This document shows, piece after piece, positions 63,001 to 64,000 of a DNA stretch of 64,000 nt (its first letter is position 1; each line of letters opens with the position of its first letter). The translations under genes were made by a program, and so were the position numbers. The stretch is from positions 1-64,000 of the forward strand of contig JANYHK010000019.1 in NCBI GenBank assembly GCA_025359105.1, written 5' to 3'. This stretch comes from Myxococcales bacterium. Lineage in GTDB: Bacteria > Myxococcota_A > Polyangia > Polyangiales > Polyangiaceae. Below the pieces are notes generated by a model, which saw only the letters and a list, made by a program, of their open reading frames with translations, did not search any database and had not been told where the DNA came from.

Positions 63001-63420
63001 GACACGGTCGGCCCCGACCCGGGCTGCAAGAAGAACGCGACCGCCCGCAAGGACGGACTCGACAACTACTGCTGCGAGGGCACCACCCGCCCGGCGTTCA
63101 TCCCGACCAACCGCATCGAAATCCGCGCCATCGACACCTCCGACTTCCTCGGCGACGTGTTCATGTGCAAGGACCCGATCACGAACGACATCCTTCGCGT
63201 CCGTATGTACGACTCGGCCCAGTCGGTCCTCGACTGGCTGACGAAGCACCCGGGCTCGTCGAACGCGTGCGACATCATCGTCCGCTACTCGCCGTTCAAC
63301 AACTACATCGACAAGATCTTCGCCCGTACGTACGGCGTGACCTTGGACATCTCGAAGAGCTTCGGCGCCGGTCGCGTCGACGACGCAGAGCTGTGGGACC
63401 CCGCGCTGCTGTCGCAGTGA
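60061..63420 (+). CDS. Very large lipoprotein, unknown function
   Basis: A 1119-residue lipoprotein from ATG 60061 (lipobox LLAC near residue 20). After a Pro/Gly linker the body is mixed alpha/beta with about 30 cysteines, clustered mainly in residues 840-1030 (CCPKG, CKKNATARKDGLDNYCCEG). Repeated Cys-Lys-Lys...Tyr-Cys-Cys segments occur at about 865-885 and 995-1015, so two small knots are duplicated. No catalytic motif is evident. The next gene begins 31 bp downstream and is another lipoprotein, suggesting an exported pair. Confidence 0.87.
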   Translation: MRRSTKLLIAALSSVTLLACEDGPNQTYSPAPAGAGDLFNSGFDPGKTPVIDPGKSNLESNPGKGSSRQEICDADTKRTTWAKAIASEIKPPRSYGGIDMAGDDTYRGITVEQADLINCQSVSDGNGGVHWGDNSEIQFFYDVGTHIVTQMVLNLGYSGKIKVKGRKPNSGQDCYNYVTPVKDGSGNIIPDTTCPHQNDTYEIGVGGLPLKNNAPWLFDPNSGPDWDPKITEFYDAVISAYMPEQTAAPSCGQNAACLELGDDGAGNVIWGIRPAAVYFVTHAHTAQPVLSTPYYIYNFFIKILPYSNAAMTVKIDAEGPFAKATLGTAANPKNCNIKLGQTWQEMLDTCVNVTGDPSIDKTTFNKLVGGRTHTLDDIFFNVVGVNQNVTLQKDTFDYVKDTDLPGPADQTTEWIFDVRARGNVKNDLGPTKRDNHGSARVFMEYMAASQEEIYRIAKTPVALQHNIGDAACFNAATAPVGCTGLEGVLITGPKSSGCLGTYTVPAPPAKPFCTPDASVHPYLNGDLTKQMAGTFFGIFGSLLKPGDPKIVICESPSAAVTGDTSTCMSASGDPINDPGFPLWDGAYQRVINVFGKGDIFNLPPAVRDRRFFFQQYSLALVKYLKAYGTASGITPFVEPTQAQVTGVKLDFENVFFDISDLNQFDKIEYIERDFVDATHEPTNFEYGSDIKVANQRSTKWDRKMSRAERAMYQAFAGKSTAALGKFDHVRLSNMFGSNILTSLWESVNCGTVGTDACGASTLGPWDGNGDYHETGGLDSDGLPLLADYPGAWGNTIFHSGPSQITITGYLNNVQTAKISMPQYTNPYECTVGGVPANDPAPAPPNTICVAATDELRTCAAGGAPQHDGCKKDTGAAADSSTYCCPKGAARTPVQMVQALVPHTPQQPGVGISIPLTGTRDKVISTGDLDFEGNTSNYHVKYNFQTCKAEKLDLATVCAKGQQQFVCNPDLTPSINSGANGDTVGPDPGCKKNATARKDGLDNYCCEGTTRPAFIPTNRIEIRAIDTSDFLGDVFMCKDPITNDILRVRMYDSAQSVLDWLTKHPGSSNACDIIVRYSPFNNYIDKIFARTYGVTLDISKSFGAGRVDDAELWDPALLSQ

Positions 63421-63451
63421 CGCTTAGAACGAGAACCGGAGAACATCAGTC

Positions 63452-64000
63452 ATGAGTGCCAAGTTCAATCGCGCATTCCTCGCGACAGCTACCCTCGCGA
63501 CGCTATCGGCGTCGTGGGGCTGCGTCGCGGATCGACCCTCTCGTAACAGCGTCTACAACGAGAACCAGTACGTCCGTAAGGACTTCCTCGTCCGCTCGGG
63601 GGCGGCTGCGGCCGACGGCAAGCCTGCCGCCGATCCCGGCTGGCTCCTTCGCGCTACCGTGCTCAGCGCATCCACCCCGAACCCGCTCAACGCGGGTGGG
63701 CTCGGGACGATCGCGTCGGGCTCGGTCAGCCCAGTTTCGGTCGTCCGCTTCGACGTCACCTCCGACAAGCTCCGCATGCTCAACACGCGCGAGATCGGTC
63801 CGGTCGTGGTCGAGCAGGGGACGCGCGATTCCGAGGTCGTCAACGCCTGGCCGGTCACGAACGTCGATCTCAAGTACAGGATCAACCTGGACGGCGAGAA
63901 GACGAACGAATACACCGAAAACCTGGAGCTCGACTGGAAGGTCCGCCAGTGGGTCAAGCTGAACTTCGCCAAGAACGACATGAGCGATCTCGCTCCGTTC
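63452..64000 (+). CDS. Lipoprotein, 5' part only (runs off the window)
   Basis: The frame from ATG 63452 stays open for 183 codons to the window end. It starts MSAKFNRAFLATATLATLSA and has a lipobox ending Trp-Gly-Cys near residue 24. The mature part is beta-rich with evenly spaced hydrophobic and charged residues (YRINLDGEKTNEYTENLELD), suggesting an immunoglobulin-like or barrel-like exported domain. It is 31 bp downstream of the 1119-residue lipoprotein gene and probably co-transcribed. The C-terminal part and function are unknown. Confidence 0.8.
   Translation, partial: MSAKFNRAFLATATLATLSASWGCVADRPSRNSVYNENQYVRKDFLVRSGAAAADGKPAADPGWLLRATVLSASTPNPLNAGGLGTIASGSVSPVSVVRFDVTSDKLRMLNTREIGPVVVEQGTRDSEVVNAWPVTNVDLKYRINLDGEKTNEYTENLELDWKVRQWVKLNFAKNDMSDLAPF

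Overview
The window is high-GC DNA, very probably from a myxobacterium (phylum Myxococcota, class Polyangia). Support comes from the many lipoproteins with Asp/Gly/Ala-rich linkers and Cys-rich bodies, two zinc metalloproteases with MYXO-CTERM-like C-termini, Hanks-type Ser/Thr kinases fused to zinc ribbons or TPR-like helices, an FHA-sigma54 activator, an alkylglycerone-phosphate-synthase-like flavoprotein, an export-apparatus switch protein (SctU/FlhB) and frequent GTG/TTG starts with 4-bp stop/start overlaps. The genus cannot be settled from the sequence. No phage, transposase or CRISPR array is visible.

Layout. 1-369: non-coding DNA with two hairpins and a hexamer-like repeat. 370-3892: FHA-sigma54 activator and a large outer-membrane lipoprotein, both leftward. 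3969-9175: HIT hydrolase and GST-like protein (rightward), a flavoprotein plus half-domain partner (leftward), and a fused homocysteine methyltransferase/MTHFR (rightward). 9172-13935: anchored protein, tRNA with CAU anticodon (probably Ile2), zinc-ribbon coiled coil, Ser/Thr kinase, metalloprotease. 13911-27931: one leftward eight-gene block linking a three-TM Gly-Gln-Gln-repeat protein, MoxR, an exported GATase-like protein, an ABC ATPase and permease, DUF58, a BatA-like vWA protein and a double-vWA protein, with stop/start overlaps at nearly every joint. 28332-32541: Pro-rich membrane protein, Cys-rich lipoprotein, PEGA/TPR-like protein and poly-Gly lipoprotein. 32605-37570: panC, tmk, GspC-like lipoprotein, TPR kinase and DUF882 peptidase. 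37643-43737: lipoproteins, ferredoxin, orphan DppBC permeases, HEAT protein and DUF4149 protein. 44010-47144: four lipoproteins, two of them clear paralogues. 47215-49767: PDH E1-alpha and E3. 49886-56066: methyltransferase-like lipoprotein, a frameshifted Cys-rich lipoprotein gene, two small genes, PspA and a pseudoenzyme-like regulator. 56063-58491: SctU/FlhB and Obg. 58557-64000: second metalloprotease, a 574-bp AT-richer leader, a 1119-residue lipoprotein and the start of another lipoprotein that runs off the window.

How the genes work together. Housekeeping genes (panC, tmk, obg, metH/MTHFR-like, pdhA-lpd, tRNA) sit among cell-envelope genes. The best candidate for an uncharacterised system is the 14-kb MoxR/vWA/ABC block: a AAA+ chaperone, vWA adaptors, an ABC-2 transporter and large periplasm-facing proteins made from one apparent transcript suggest a machine that remodels or exports something at the envelope. 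Pseudoenzyme-like architectures also recur: a dead cyclase/STAND protein, a kinase with a degenerate second lobe and a thymidylate kinase lacking the P-loop lysine.
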